Source: Quillaja saponaria
Lineage: Eukaryota; Streptophyta; Magnoliopsida; Fabales; Quillajaceae
Length of the DNA: 64,000 nt
NCBI GenBank assembly: GCA_029379385.1
Contig: CM055618.1
Coordinates: forward strand, 4,908,134 to 4,972,133
Direction of reading: 5' to 3'
Both the position numbers and the translations under genes were made by a program. The notes under the pieces were generated by a model. The model did no database searches, was not told the origin of the DNA, and saw nothing but the letters and a program-made list of their open reading frames with translations. Positions 22,110 through 33,879 of the stretch are shown here, in pieces. Each line of letters opens with the position of its first letter. Within the stretch, counting starts at the first letter, position 1.

Positions 22110-25100
22110 AATGCATTTCTTACTAGTTATGAGATGACTTCATTGTGATTTTGGCAATGAAGATACTGATACAGGTATTGCGTGATTTAGATATTCTGCT
22201 ATACAAAAGAAGTTGTCACACGTACAGACTTGTCTAGAGAAGTATGCTAAAAGTTGAAAGATTAACATAGAACATATCTAAAATCAACTAATATCCATGC
22301 GTTACTTTCATAAACCACTTGGCATCTCAAAGTACCAAACCAGCAGTATTTGGAATCAATCACTTAAACAGAAACAGTCCGGGAGAGAAAAAAATGGCCT
22401 TTTGTTGTTTGTGTGTATTGGGGGGGAGGGAATCAATATGAATATGTATTTGACATGTTCCCCAAGTATCCAGATTCTAGAAAGTATAAGTATCTGTTTT
22501 GGGTTTGACAAGAATAACAAGGGCTTTGTAAATACCATTGAGCATAGAATTTTTTGACTTTAATGGGTGGTAACAAAGTCCACAACTAGTTTGGGATTTA
22601 ACCCTTCATTGAGTTAAGTTGAGAATGGGAAGTAACAAATTGCTGTTTTCTTTGTACATTATTTGAACCAAGTACAACAGATGCTACATTTGTAGGTAGA
22701 AAACACTATTCTTCCTGTGAATTACTTCCTCGTTTCTAAGTGAAAATTTTTATTCCTTCCAATGCATGAATATTGTTGTTGTTAAAGCCCAAACTTCACT
22801 AGGACCTGGGCCAGCCCTTAAAACAAGAAAAGAAAAGTTGCTTTCATTAAATAAAGTTTCTTACATTTCTTTTCAAGTGGCTTGGCACTAATTCATTCAA
22901 TTGTTACTCAAGGAATATTATGTTGACTCATAGTAGATGTTGGTCGAGGTGCAAACAAAGACATGTTCCCTCTTGTGATATTGAGAAGCATGGTTATGAA
23001 GCTGACAATGGCCGTAAGCAAATAAGCTCTGTCAATCGACATACGGGTTGATAATGCAACATATTGGTATTTGCCTGCCACTTGAGATGCTTTCCTGTTG
23101 AACAGCAAGGACAGGTTTCTGAGTAGTATTTGGGTATATTGTTCACCAGTTATCTTTAGCACTTGAATTCATATATGATATTTATGTTTATAGTTGTCGT
23201 TGCAATTTTTTTTGGAGCAATATCATTTACGATTCTTTGTAGAAACGAACGTAAAATGTGTTTCACGTATTGTTTTCTTTTGTAAAGGTATGGACCAGAA
23301 TTTTGTTACTGTATATTGAATTAAAATGAGAGACTAAGGATTGGGTACTGACAAGTATTTAGTTTTGGTTTAATACTCATTCATTTATTAGTCAATGCTG
23401 CACTTACATAAGGATCCAATCTGTTGTCTCTTGTGGAAGATGTGCACTAGATGGGTCCAACTGTTTCATTGGTAATTCGCCTTTCTTTGTAATGAAGGAA
23501 CATAGAGGTTTTGCATTTGTTTAAAAAATAATTTGGGATACTAATTAGTTATGCTGCACTTGTAGATGATGATCTTTCTCTTTGTTTCGAAAGCAATATG
23601 GCTTTTTGACTGAATAATTCTCCATTAATTTACTGATGGTTTGGGAAGTTTAACAGGGAGGCAATGGAAATTCAATATTCAGCAAGCCTAAAAATTTATT
23701 GGAAATATTTTTATGTGGAGAATGATATATGGACTTGCTACTGATAGCATCTTAGCCGTTGGTTCTCTGCTGTCTAACTAAGTAATGTCATTTACACTGG
23801 GGTTAGTTTGAAGCAGAATCAGAAGGGCCAGAGAGACAAATGGAAGTTTTACTTGTCCTGTTTTTATTCTGTCGTTATAGTCATTCATCATTCCCTAGAT
23901 TCTTTTGTTTTAAGTACTTAAACAAGCATGTATGTCTTAGTATTTAGTCTGACCATCTGTTAGCCATCAGTGTTGTGTTACATGTGAGATAGTTTACCTG
24001 GTTAATGATTGCTTTAAAGACCAATATTCAGGCCATGCCTTTATCATGCCACTTTGTTTTTGCAACTTATGACATTTCATTACTTGGAGCTAAATTTGTT
24101 TTCTTGCTGCCAAAAAAGTATCTTTGCTCTAGCTTGGAAGTTGGATCATAGGCACGCGTATGAACCTTTTCTAGGTTTCATTTATAGGCATAGCACTGAA
24201 GAGATAATCTACATCAAGTAAAAGTTGATGACTTGCATTACATAAATGGAAATTTTTCCTTCTCAATTAAGACAAATGTTATGGTAGGTTATGCTGGCTC
24301 TGAGAATTTAATTAGCATGTCAGTTACAGTTAATATTTGTACTGTTGGTAACACCTCATAGGTTTACCATTATCTCCAATGTCTCCTTTTTCTTTGGCAT
24401 GAGATCAGAACACTGCAAGCTATCAAAATAGCATCGATTGTCACTTACTAATACTCCCATTATCTGCTGTAACTCTGCTTTACATATATGTGGTAATAGC
24501 AGCTGTGGTGCTTTGATTTTTATGGTATTTTCTCATTCATGAAGTTTGCACTAAATCTTCGATACGGAAGGCTTATGAAGATCTACCTCAGGACTGAGGT
24601 TGGCCGTTGGTGACCTGTGCAAATGTTGCCAAAGCATTGGTATGTTTTAATATAAATTAATGAGTTATTTCCTATACCTAAGGGTTCAAGACTTTCGTTT
24701 CGTTTTTAATTCTAACTTTCTAATACCAGACAGTTTTGGTATCCTTTGTATTTTCTTTTGAAATTTGGACACGCACTCAGATTTACAGGCTCTGAAGAAT
24801 ATTATAAACTGGGGCAGTATAGAGATAAATGTGCTCCCCCCTGAGAAAACTGATCAATACTATTGAGTTCTATCTCTGACTGAATCAAAGTTGCATCTGC
24901 CTTGATCAACAAAGCCAAGGTAATATTTAAGATATAATTTCCAGGCTAGATGTGGCTAAGGTTCCAGTAAAGGTAGCTTGCATGTATATTTGAGGAAAAC
25001 TATGATTGATGCTGCTGCATGCATGTATGAGGAAAACTATGAATGAAAGGTTACTTCATTGTCTATTTTCAACGTTTCTCTGAGTCGTCTGCAAGTGCAT

Positions 25101-25660
25101 ATAATGCTATTTCTTGTCTAAATTCTAGTGTAGAATATTAGAAGTTGCACTCTCATCTCAATCACAAAGGGTATTTTTTTGGTCTTTATCTAGTATATTT
25201 TTAATCCTGCAATTTGAATTTTCTTACATTTTTGTATCGTACTCAATCATGTGATTGCTAGGTTATCCTCCTATGTTACAAAATTGGATTCAGTTGTGTA
25301 AGGCTCAAATTCATTGTGAATCCAGCTGGTTCGTGGGCCAGGACTCTATCTGTTTCCCTTGAACTCCGTTTCAGAAATTTGAATTCCATAAGCTTGTCCA
25401 TATTTAATCCTCCATCGTCTTACAAAGTCAATTAGTTTGGGCACAAGGATACAATTAGAAATCAAACAAACATGTTCTGTTGTCCGATTATACATCAATC
25501 AACATCCTCACGAAATACTATGTGGATGACTCACCATTATACAAATTTGGACCATTCAAACCCCTCCTATGATAAAAAAAAAGGTGGCCCCACAACAACG
25601 AGAATACTTTTTCTTCCACCCTTTTAAATGGGCCTCTCATCAGCGTGCCAAACTGGTGGG
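22110..25660. other. Intergenic region between PPR40 and XRI1-like gene
   Basis: This region is less A/T-rich than the transposon regions and lacks recognisable transposon remains, so it may include long 3' UTR or unannotated transcribed sequence. I recognise no protein family. One 84-codon minus-strand ORF (22,908-23,162) is listed separately. A short GCATGTAT..GAGGAAAACTATGA phrase is repeated near 24,980 and 25,020. Confidence 0.4.
22908..23162 (-). CDS. Unrecognised 84-codon ORF, possible orphan exon
   Basis: The translation is well balanced in composition, with a hydrophobic stretch (YLLTAIVSFITMLLNITRG) that could be one membrane segment and an RNLSLLFNRKAS segment before it. It looks more protein-like than most chance ORFs nearby. 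However, there is no ATG at its upstream end (the first codon is GTG), no recognisable partner exons on the minus strand between 23,200 and 25,600, and I do not recognise the family. It may be a terminal exon, a fragment of a lost gene, or chance. Confidence 0.2.
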   Translation of the reverse strand: MLKITGEQYTQILLRNLSLLFNRKASQVAGKYQYVALSTRMSIDRAYLLTAIVSFITMLLNITRGNMSLFAPRPTSTMSQHNIP

Positions 25661-26104
25661 GCCACCAGCTAAATGTCACCCACCCTTGAAAAACCGAAAA
25701 ACCCCACTACAATGATTTTCAATGGTGTGGAAGATATAACAAATATGACAATGGTTGAGAATCTGCAAAGAGAAAAAGTCCCCAAAAGAGAAACGGCTGG
25801 TAACCATACCAGGAAGAGAAACGAAAAGGTAAAGCTGAAATTTGAATTTTGTCCCTTAGAAGTTATTTGTCTTTGCCTTACACACACGCTCTTTACATGC
25901 ACCAACATAATATATTTAAGTTAACCAAGGAAAAAAATTGAAGTGAATTCATTTTACGAATCCCAAGGAACTTCACTTTTCTTCTTCCTTGCCGTTGACT
26001 GACTACTACTACTACTTCTTCTCAAACCATCTCATGTCTCCTTTTCTTCTCCAAAGACTTGCACATTAATAGACATACTTCCCATCATTTTGTAGGTCAT
26101 TGAT

Positions 26105-27536
26105 ATGGCTGATGCAAATTATAGTGACTGTACTTTCTACAAAAATATGGGTGAGCTTCATTCTCTGGCTTACACCAGCAGCTTCCATGGATCTTCCTTA
26201 GGTGCTTGGGATTTCCATAATCTTGGAACTATAAATGCAGACACAATGACTTTAGTGCTCACTTTCCTTTCTCTTTCTATTTCTTTACACTGTTTTTGTC
26301 CATAATGGTTTTGTTTTTTCTTCGACAAAGCAAAGTGCTTATATATTGCAAATGATTAATTCGACTGTGAATATGCAGTTATGGATGGAATTGCGCCACC
26401 TTTCTTATCACCTCTGCAATCTGATTTCTCAACTGGGTATTTGGAAGATGCTTTGGTTGAATTTAGCGAGCCACCAAAACTCTGTCGATTGGTTCTATAT
26501 ACTGATGAACAAAACAGAATTTCAAATGATCTTATAGAGGTAAATCAACTTTTGTTTTCAACTTTTCTAATGAATTTTCTTTAAATGAAAGGTCCACACA
26601 GTATACTGAGATGCTTTAAAATTGAAAGTAACATTTGCAGAGCTACTGGAACTTAAACACCATATGGAACCACCAGCCAGAGAATTTTTATTGCATGAAC
26701 CAGATAGAGAGAATTGCTGGAATTTCAGGTAGATTAATTGGTGTTTAGTTAGAGAAAAGATTCCCCAAAGAAAAGGGACAGGGAAATTTGATTATTGTAA
26801 GTATGATATTCTTGATGGTTGCTGCTACTTATGAATTGTTGTATTGCATTGTTGCATGATATTCCAGATGAGCGTATAAGGACATCTAAGAGCAGAATCA
26901 ATGAGGAAGCAAACATTCTTGGAGAGAATATAACACCCGAAGAGTCAATATCAGCATCTGAAGATCCAGATTCTGCCTCATCTTCTTACAAAGACACAAT
27001 CAGCTCCGACCACCCTGACAAAGAAACCCTACCTTCCATGGGCCCCACAGTTCTCTCAGCTGGTAACTCTTACTCTCATATCTGCATGCTATTACTAGGT
27101 CCATTTGGGTTATATAAGTGATTGTTAGTTCGCTTGACTAGTAGTTTGGGATTTAAGCAGAAATGTACAAATCTATCCATGTGTCATGACATTATTCATT
27201 ATCCGAATAAATAACAACTGTAATGTGCTTAGTTGTCTTCTTGTGTCATGTATAGGAGGAGACCATAATAAGAACAAGAGGGTTATAGCAAGGGTGGTAT
27301 ATCCATTTGCATTGGTGAAGCCTGGAGGGAATGAAGGTGAAGTGACATTGAATGACATCAACAAGAGGATCCTAATGCCTCCAACACGGCCAGTAAGGCA
27401 TCCTGTGGGAGACTTCGCATATCGGCCTTGTGCGTTCCCTGATGGTCCAGGCCTTTCAGGGAAAGCGGTGGTGGCATTAACAAGGATTCACACACAAGGA
27501 AGGGGCACCATCACTATTATCAGAACTAAAGGTTGA
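26105..27536 (+). CDS. XRI1-like protein (X-ray induced 1 family), five exons
   Basis: The family founder, Arabidopsis XRI1 (At5g48720), is a plant-specific nuclear protein induced by X-rays and needed in meiosis. Exons: 26,105-26,201 (or -26,150), 26,379-26,539, 26,641-26,728, 26,868-27,062 and 27,256-27,536. With the longer first exon this gives 822 nt, 273 residues plus stop, all phases agreeing. Evidence for the family is the C-terminal block RVVYPFALVKPGGNEGEVTLNDINKRI, then MPPTRPVRHPVGDFA, GLSGKAVVALT and a terminal GTITIIRTKG, together with the YLEDALVEF segment in exon 2. Exon 4 encodes a polar, Ser/Glu-rich linker. The end of exon 1 is uncertain: a strong GTGAGC donor lies at 26,151 and a weaker one at 26,202, both leaving the same phase. 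The reading frame is open throughout, so the gene is probably functional. Confidence 0.75.
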
Positions 27537-28750
27537 TAATTAGTCAGTACTGCTGCATGGTTAGTTACTCGAATGAAAGTTTTTTTCAGGCTTAGTTCAC
27601 AGTGCTTTTGGTTTCAAAACTTTGAATTGTATATATGGGAAAGCGATATGTATGTATTACAGATATAATAGTTGAATCTTGTTAAAGCTGTTTTGCAGAG
27701 ATTTATGTCCAACTTTAACAATTATTTTATCTGAATTGTAATTGAGAGTGTTGTACGGGGAATAAAAAGAAAAAAAAAAAGTAGAAAGAAGATAATGAAA
27801 AAGAAATGAAGTTAAAAAGAAAAGAAAAGAAAAGCAGAGAAATGATTCAAAAGAGAAAGAGAAGAGAAGCTAGCCCTTCAGAAGCTAGAGTCTCGGCAAT
27901 TTTCTCTCCGAGAAAGACATTACCAGGGGAAACTAAATTGGATTTCCATACCTGTCATGGACCCCTGGTCAAACGAGTTACACATTGTCTTATCGGTCAT
28001 TTTCAAAGGATGGAATATTATTTAACTCAACAGTTAATTAAACCTAATTAGTTTCAAATTGGTATAATTATTTCCTTTGGTTTGAGGTATTTATTTTCAG
28101 TTTCAAATTGGTATAATTATTTCCTTTGGTTTGAGGTATTTATTTTCAATAACATCCACGTCAATTGTATTATATTTTAAAAAAAAAAATTTCTCATAAT
28201 TTTTTATTCTCTTTTATCTTTTCAAACCTACTAATTTTTATAAAGTTACTTTTTCTAGCTACTGCATTGTTACTATATTTCCTTTCTTACCTTACATTAC
28301 TATATTTTAATTTTTTTATCCTACCTATCGATTTTTTATTTTTATTTTTTACCATCATTTACCCCACCATTATACCAAATGCACAATCTTTAAAACTCTC
28401 CTCCCCTTTTTCATTTTTTAAGTTTAACAAAAAAGTTTTGTTAGCATTATCCTTGCTCTCCTTTGTAATCAAAAGCTCACAAATAATTCACAAGATGTGA
28501 TTCAAATAGTAAGACACACACCTAAAAAGTGTTGAAGGGCTTCTACAATATTAAGGGTTTGAACCTGCAGAAAAATACTTTGTGGGAAGGGATAGCCATG
28601 AACTTTTAGCGAGATTAGGCTCACACATAAAGAGTGTTAGGATACTCATAGGAAACCAAAAAAAATTGCAAATAAAGTAAAAATAATAATAAAAGAAGGC
28701 AATAGACTAAGTAAAGAAGAGATGGATAAGAAGTATAAGAAGAAGAATTA
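27537..28750. other. Intergenic; purine-rich run and perfect 49-bp tandem duplication
   Basis: After the XRI1-like 3' end there is an A/G-rich stretch (27,765-27,880). At 28,051-28,099 and 28,100-28,148 the same 49-base phrase (beginning GTTTCAAATTGGTATAATT) occurs twice without a visible difference. From 28,180 to 28,440 the DNA is strongly T-rich. I see no gene. Confidence 0.5.
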
Positions 28751-29330
28751 TACTCCAAATAGGTAATGACATACCTATGTTACTGGGTAAAGAAGAGATG
28801 GATAATTAAGAAGTATAAGAAGGTAATAAATTGTGTACAAGAAGGTTAGTGGGAGCGCAGTAACATTTTTGGTACTGTATGTAGATGACATACTCCAAAT
28901 AGATAATGACATACCTATGTTACATTCTGAAATATATGGGGGAAGCAACCAATATACTATTTATAAGGATTTATAGAGATAGATCTAAAAGGTTACTTGG
29001 ATTATCACAATACACGTACATTGACAAGATACATAAGTTTTGCACTATGTCACATGAGTGTACATCTTTCCAAGAGTATGTCTCCTAAAACATAATTGGA
29101 AAGATAACACATGAATGAAATTCCTTATGCTTTCACAATTGGTTCTATCATGTAAGCCATGTTATGTACACGCCCTGATGTATTATAAGCTTTATGTGTT
29201 ACAAGCAAATATAAGAAATTCCAGGCAAAGAGCACTGGAAGGCAGTTAAGAACATTCTCAAGTACTTAAGAAGGACTAAGAATGTCTTCTTAATATAAGG
29301 AGGAATTGAAGAACTAAATAGCCTATATTC
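28700..29330 (+). pseudogene. Ty1/copia reverse-transcriptase fragment
   Basis: The plus strand encodes part of copia RT. A SGSAVTFLVLYVDDIL segment around 28,850-28,890 contains the catalytic YVDD motif intact, followed by YRDRSKRLLGLSQYTYIDK at 28,965-29,030, and later by GKEHWKAVKNILKYLRRTK-like sequence near 29,225-29,280. Stops and deletions break the frame repeatedly. The part from 28,712 to 28,830 contains a local duplication: the TACTCCAAATAGxTAATGACATACC phrase is split over 28,751-28,775 and repeated 140 bases downstream. No LTRs were found, so this is a stranded fragment of a common plant copia family. Confidence 0.75.
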
Positions 29331-31240
29331 TTGGTTTGGGAGCTTTTAAATATTTCGTTGCATGTGAACAGTATGCAAGACCCCTAATTCCCAACATCGA
29401 CAACATTATAACTATTGTCGGTAATAATTTCGCACCAAATAGCTCCAATTTATTACTGACAAGGTAATTTTGACTTTCGATAGTAGAAATTTTTTTATCT
29501 TGCTTAATACGTACTAAATTTTTTACTATCGATAATAACTATTAGTGTTAAAAGCGTATTGCCAACAGTGATTTCGCTGTCTGCATTAAGTTAGTTGCTT
29601 TTAGTGCTTGTAAAGCGGACCAAAATTAATATGAGGTTTTGACAATGAATTGATTCTTCTGAATCTTTAAACCTAAATTTGTTTGTCATCCTTTTGTTGC
29701 TCTTGCCGAATGTTTCTCTTTTTTTATGGAATATTTTCTATAAATATTTTATACCCACTTTTGTGAACCACTGGATTAAAATCATGGATCTATATAACGA
29801 TGAATGAGTGGTCACCATCCTACTTTTTATAAGGAAGTAGAGAAAACAAAAGATACTTGAATCATAGGTAAGATGCCTCAAATAGTACATATGAACTGAG
29901 TGGAATTTTTTTTTAGGAATGACTAATAAGTTGAGGTCATGAAATAATAGTTAACTCTATATGTTATTATTCTAGAAGTGGCTGATACATAGAGAACGTA
30001 CACCATATATATCCTTCATTTATTTGACAAAATTCTCACTTTAGATTCTTTTATTGATAATTGATAAGAAATTTCATAATTGGGTGCACAATTAAAACAG
30101 TCACTTAACTTTACCAATTTCTCATAATTCATATCAGTTTTTTTTTCTTTTATGTTGCATAGCTTAGAAATTTCTTTTTTGTTGAATATTAATGAGAACA
30201 TAATAAAAATTAATACTCATATCACACATGTTTTGTTAGATGGGATATTAGTGATAACATTTTAAAATATGATACACAAATCATTATAAATTGAAAAAAA
30301 AAATAATCACAAATTATAAGAGTTTTCCAACACCTACAGGCTACAGCTTAGAGAGGTACTGTCATAAAGAGTACATTGACTCTCGTGGTTGTTACTTTCG
30401 TTGTATTTGTGAGATTCGAAATCATGTATCATTGTCAATGATGAAGGATTTCTCCAGCACACTACCAGAAAGTATGTCACCTGCTTCGGTCACTTGTTCT
30501 TTAGATGATATGCGTACGTAACGGAAGAAATTACTATATGCTGCGGCACTACCTTTTAGGCTAAGGTCAAGTACAGTACATAATATTAGTCTCGAGCCAA
30601 ATTCTCCTATATATTTTTTCATTGTCATTCCTCTAACATATGGTCATTCCTCTAACATATTATACTGTAAGAGACATAAAGGTCTTCTCACTATTAATTA
30701 TAACTAATGACCTGCACGTACATACGTGCGTTGTATATATTATACCTTAATTTAATTGAATACAAAAACATTATATATTAAAAGAGTTTGAAAGGGTAAG
30801 AGAGTGAGAAGGTGGGAGAGAGTAAGATAGTGAAAGGGTGGAAGAGAGTAGGAGAGTAAGAGGTTTCTTATTTAACAATTATTGAATGAATTTAGTTTTG
30901 TAAATATGTATATATTATATAGTAAGAGATAATAAAGATATTTTAATTTTAATAATATTATAGAAACATAGTAGCCTATCCATTTTGATAATTTATCTTT
31001 TTTTGTGTTATAGGACAGGGTTGAATTTTTAGTGCTCCTCCAATATATATATATATATATTTTTTTTTCTTCGCGGTCATTTTTCTAACTTCTGCTACTG
31101 CACCATTTTTTAGGCTATTGGCCTCCTCAGAGCATGTAGGAAATTCAAAGTAGTCTATCTGTTTTGGTAATTATTTTTTTCTAAAATAAGTTAGAAATTA
31201 ATGCTCCTTTTTCGTGAGACTTTAAGATAAATACATACAA
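29330..31240. other. Intergenic, possible CACTA-like subterminal repeats, no gene seen
   Basis: At 29,395-29,575 words such as CGACAACATT, ATTGTCGGTAATAAT and ACTATCGATAATAAC occur in both orientations, resembling subterminal repeats of a decayed CACTA element, but no CACTA terminus could be fixed. At 30,270-30,640 there are short ORFs on both strands that I do not recognise. At 30,785-30,865 there is a purine-rich stretch of AGAGAGTAAG/GGTGG-type words. An (AT)n run lies near 31,044-31,060. Confidence 0.35.
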
Positions 31241-31445
31241 AAATAAGAAAGAAGCAGAGTTTGAAACGTCCCAATATTTAATCCCAGTTCTTGCAACAAA
31301 GATTCCTTTGTCCTCGTTCCTCATTCACAAGACCCATCTTTCCTGATTTCAGTGCCTGTGTCGAAGGGAAGTATTTTTCCGAAGCTAGGTTTTTTTGAAC
31401 ATAAGAATTACTCCGAGTCGGCTCACCATTTTCGTCGATATACAC
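31241..31445 (+). other. Possible first-exon remnant with splice donor
   Basis: This stretch is less A/T-rich than its surroundings. It ends in CTCCAAGCTATG followed by GTGAG, a good plant splice donor, then by a T-rich intron-like stretch and a candidate acceptor GGGTTTCAG near 31,590-31,599. Downstream of that acceptor the frame reads only some 25 codons before stopping. It might be the 5' end of a gene captured or cut off by later insertions. I recognise no product. Confidence 0.2.
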
Positions 31446-32387
31446 TCCAAGCTATGGTGAGTTTTTTTATTTTTTGTTTTGTTTCTTTCTATGTTATTTG
31501 ATTGATTTGAGCTGATTTTCTTGTTTGTGTTGCATATATACCATTTATCTATATTGATTTCAAGTAATTTCATTATATGTTGCCGATTTTGGGTTTCAGA
31601 AATCGATTCGGGGATCAATTCCATGGGAGGGATATTCGTACTATGCCTACAATTCTTATGTTGGGAGATTTTAATGGATTTAGACAGAAAAATAAACTCA
31701 TAAAACATTAACTTGAAAATATCTAGAAAAAAAATAAATAAATAAAACGTATCAAATTTTAATGTTAGTGAAGCCGTAACAAATATTATAATGGTCGTAG
31801 TAGATAGACTTCGTTTGCCATGACCATAAATCATCATGGCTCAATTCGTGACAGGACCTCTAGCATATTGCATCTGTTATGATTTTTGAGATTTTTGCAA
31901 TGCTTTTTGGCCGATTATATTTTTGTAGTAGAATGAGCTATTTGATCCCTATTTTATGGAACACAGTACACTATTTAGCATTCACATATTTTATATTCTG
32001 ATATCATTTAGTTTTCACTTTTTAGTTACCTATAGAAAAATAAAATTAGGATTTTCAGTGAAAATATATCAATGATGAATGCGGCAACAATTTCTAGAAT
32101 TTCACAAAACGCACAACCAACACCCATGAGAGTAGATGAATGATTCGTGACAACATATTTTTGGGGTAAAAGTGGCTATACTTTCCAGCTAAGTAACAAA
32201 GAAGTTGATCATGGATCCAGCCAAATAGTTCCCTTCTACTTGAATGTTAGGAACAACAACATAAGAGAATATTTTAACAGAAATTAGTACATAAATACAG
32301 ATTGGTAGCAGAATAAGAAAATTTAACATGTAACTTTTTTCAAAACAATATTAAAGAAAGTAATTTATGATCTTTTGTCTTACCAAA
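31446..32387. other. Intergenic, nothing recognised
   Basis: A/T-rich flank of the CACTA element with no supportable gene. A 150-codon minus-strand ORF (31,385-31,837) overlaps the intron-like stretch described above and has low-complexity hydrophobic composition; I treat it as chance. Confidence 0.4.
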
Positions 32388-32390
32388 TAT
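32388..32390. repeat. 5' target-site duplication TAT of CACTA element
   Basis: TAT immediately precedes the CACTA terminus and is matched by TAT at 41,682-41,684 immediately after the other terminus. Confidence 0.85.
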
Positions 32391-32404
32391 CACTACAAGA
32401 AAAC

Positions 32405-32610
32405 AGGGTATCAGAGACGGATTATTAGAGACGGTACGTGTTCCGTCTCTGAAAGTCATTATCAGAGACAGAAGGAGAGACGGAAAGTACATTCATCGCC
32501 TAAAATATAAATAAAATTTTAATTTTTATCCGAGACGGAAATTCCGTCTTTGAAATTTTTTATTTTCCGTCTCTATAATCTAGATCCGTCTCAAATAATG
32601 TATCCATCTC
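32405..32610. repeat. CACTA 5' subterminal repeats
   Basis: At least seven copies or variants of AGAGACGG and its complement CCGTCTCT occur here in both orientations, for example near 32,413, 32,428, 32,444, 32,473, 32,533, 32,547 and 32,568. In En/Spm elements such repeats bind the TNPA-type protein. Confidence 0.85.
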
Positions 32611-33879
32611 TGATGTTAATAAAATATAAAATTATTTAAAAAAAAAAAACTTTCCTGCCACATAACTTCATACCTTCCTCTTTCCTTTCTTTTTTGTCGG
32701 CTAACTTTAACCTTCCTTTTTCTTTTCTTTTATGTTTGCTAACTTTACTCTTTCACCCATCTTTGAAATCCCTTTGCGGCTCAACCTTTCTTGCTGGGTT
32801 CCATCTTCTCATCATTTTTCTCCCCTTGCTTTCTTTGTAAGCCTTTTCTCTCTAGCTCCATAGCTTGTTGTTGACTAGTTTTCCTTTTTTTTTTTCTTGG
32901 GTTCATGGCTTGACTGTCTTCTTCTTGTCTTTTTTTCTTTCTTTATTTTTTTTATTTTTTTTATAATAAACGATGCAGTCACTTGGTGTTGGAGAATAGG
33001 CCGGTGAGTGAGGCGTCGGTTCAAAAATCTCTTCAGTTGTGTGCCCTCATCTCAGGTATTAATTTCTATGTAATTTGTTGGTTTATTATATTATTTTATT
33101 TTGAAATATTTTCTATTCCATATTTTGTTCTTATGTGTTTGATAGGTGTTTTTAATATGTAAAAGAGGAGGGACTTTGGTTAATGATTTATGTTTTAGTA
33201 GGCTCCTTGATTTTGCTTCTTGATTTTTTTTTATCCTCCACCGCCTGTGTATTTATTTTATTCCACTTCAGTGCTCTGCTGTGGTCGGTCCCCTCTATCT
33301 CCATTGATCGGTCATGTTTTTTTTTCTCTGTATGTCAGTTATTGGCTGCTTAATTTTTTAGCCTTGTAGCAACTCTGTTTTATGTGTTATCTCATGTACT
33401 CATTCTGTCATCTAAAGCTAATCATCTTGTTTAAAATGTATTTGTTTATCTTGTGCCCCTGTCAATTTGTTTAATAGTCTAACTAATTTTCTGCCTTCTA
33501 GAGTTGTGCATCTACCAAGAAATATATTTTTGCATGTAATAGGTGCTAAGTGCGTGTTCATAAGATGCACATGACTTTTGAATTTGGAGTTATACTTGGA
33601 ATCTATAGATGAAAGAAGACGAAACATAAAACATAGCTTGTTACAGAGCAACCAAAAGTTGTATTTATCAAATAGGATTTTTTTTATGTCTTTTACGAGT
33701 TTACAAGCCTCTTTATATAGGCTGCTTTCACATAACTTTTGTAACTATGCAATCTTATCCTATCAAATCCCACTAATACCTCTCTTATATCTAGCCTTTT
33801 TAAGTCCTAGTGAAAATAGTTCATTTGTGTGTGTTAGCAGTGAGTTGTTGTAGGAGCATGGGTTATCTAGTTACTTTAT

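Noticed and set aside
28165..28500. 111-codon plus-strand ORF, hydrophobic
   Set aside because: The product is Phe/Leu/Ile-rich because the DNA is T-rich; no motif or initiation context supports a gene.
30270..30640. Overlapping short ORFs on both strands (76 and 68 codons) as a small gene
   Set aside because: Neither has a recognisable family, both are short, and no splice or promoter context supports either one.
31385..31837. 150-codon minus-strand ORF
   Set aside because: Low-complexity Ile/Thr/Phe/Asn-rich product in A/T-rich DNA, with no recognisable motif.
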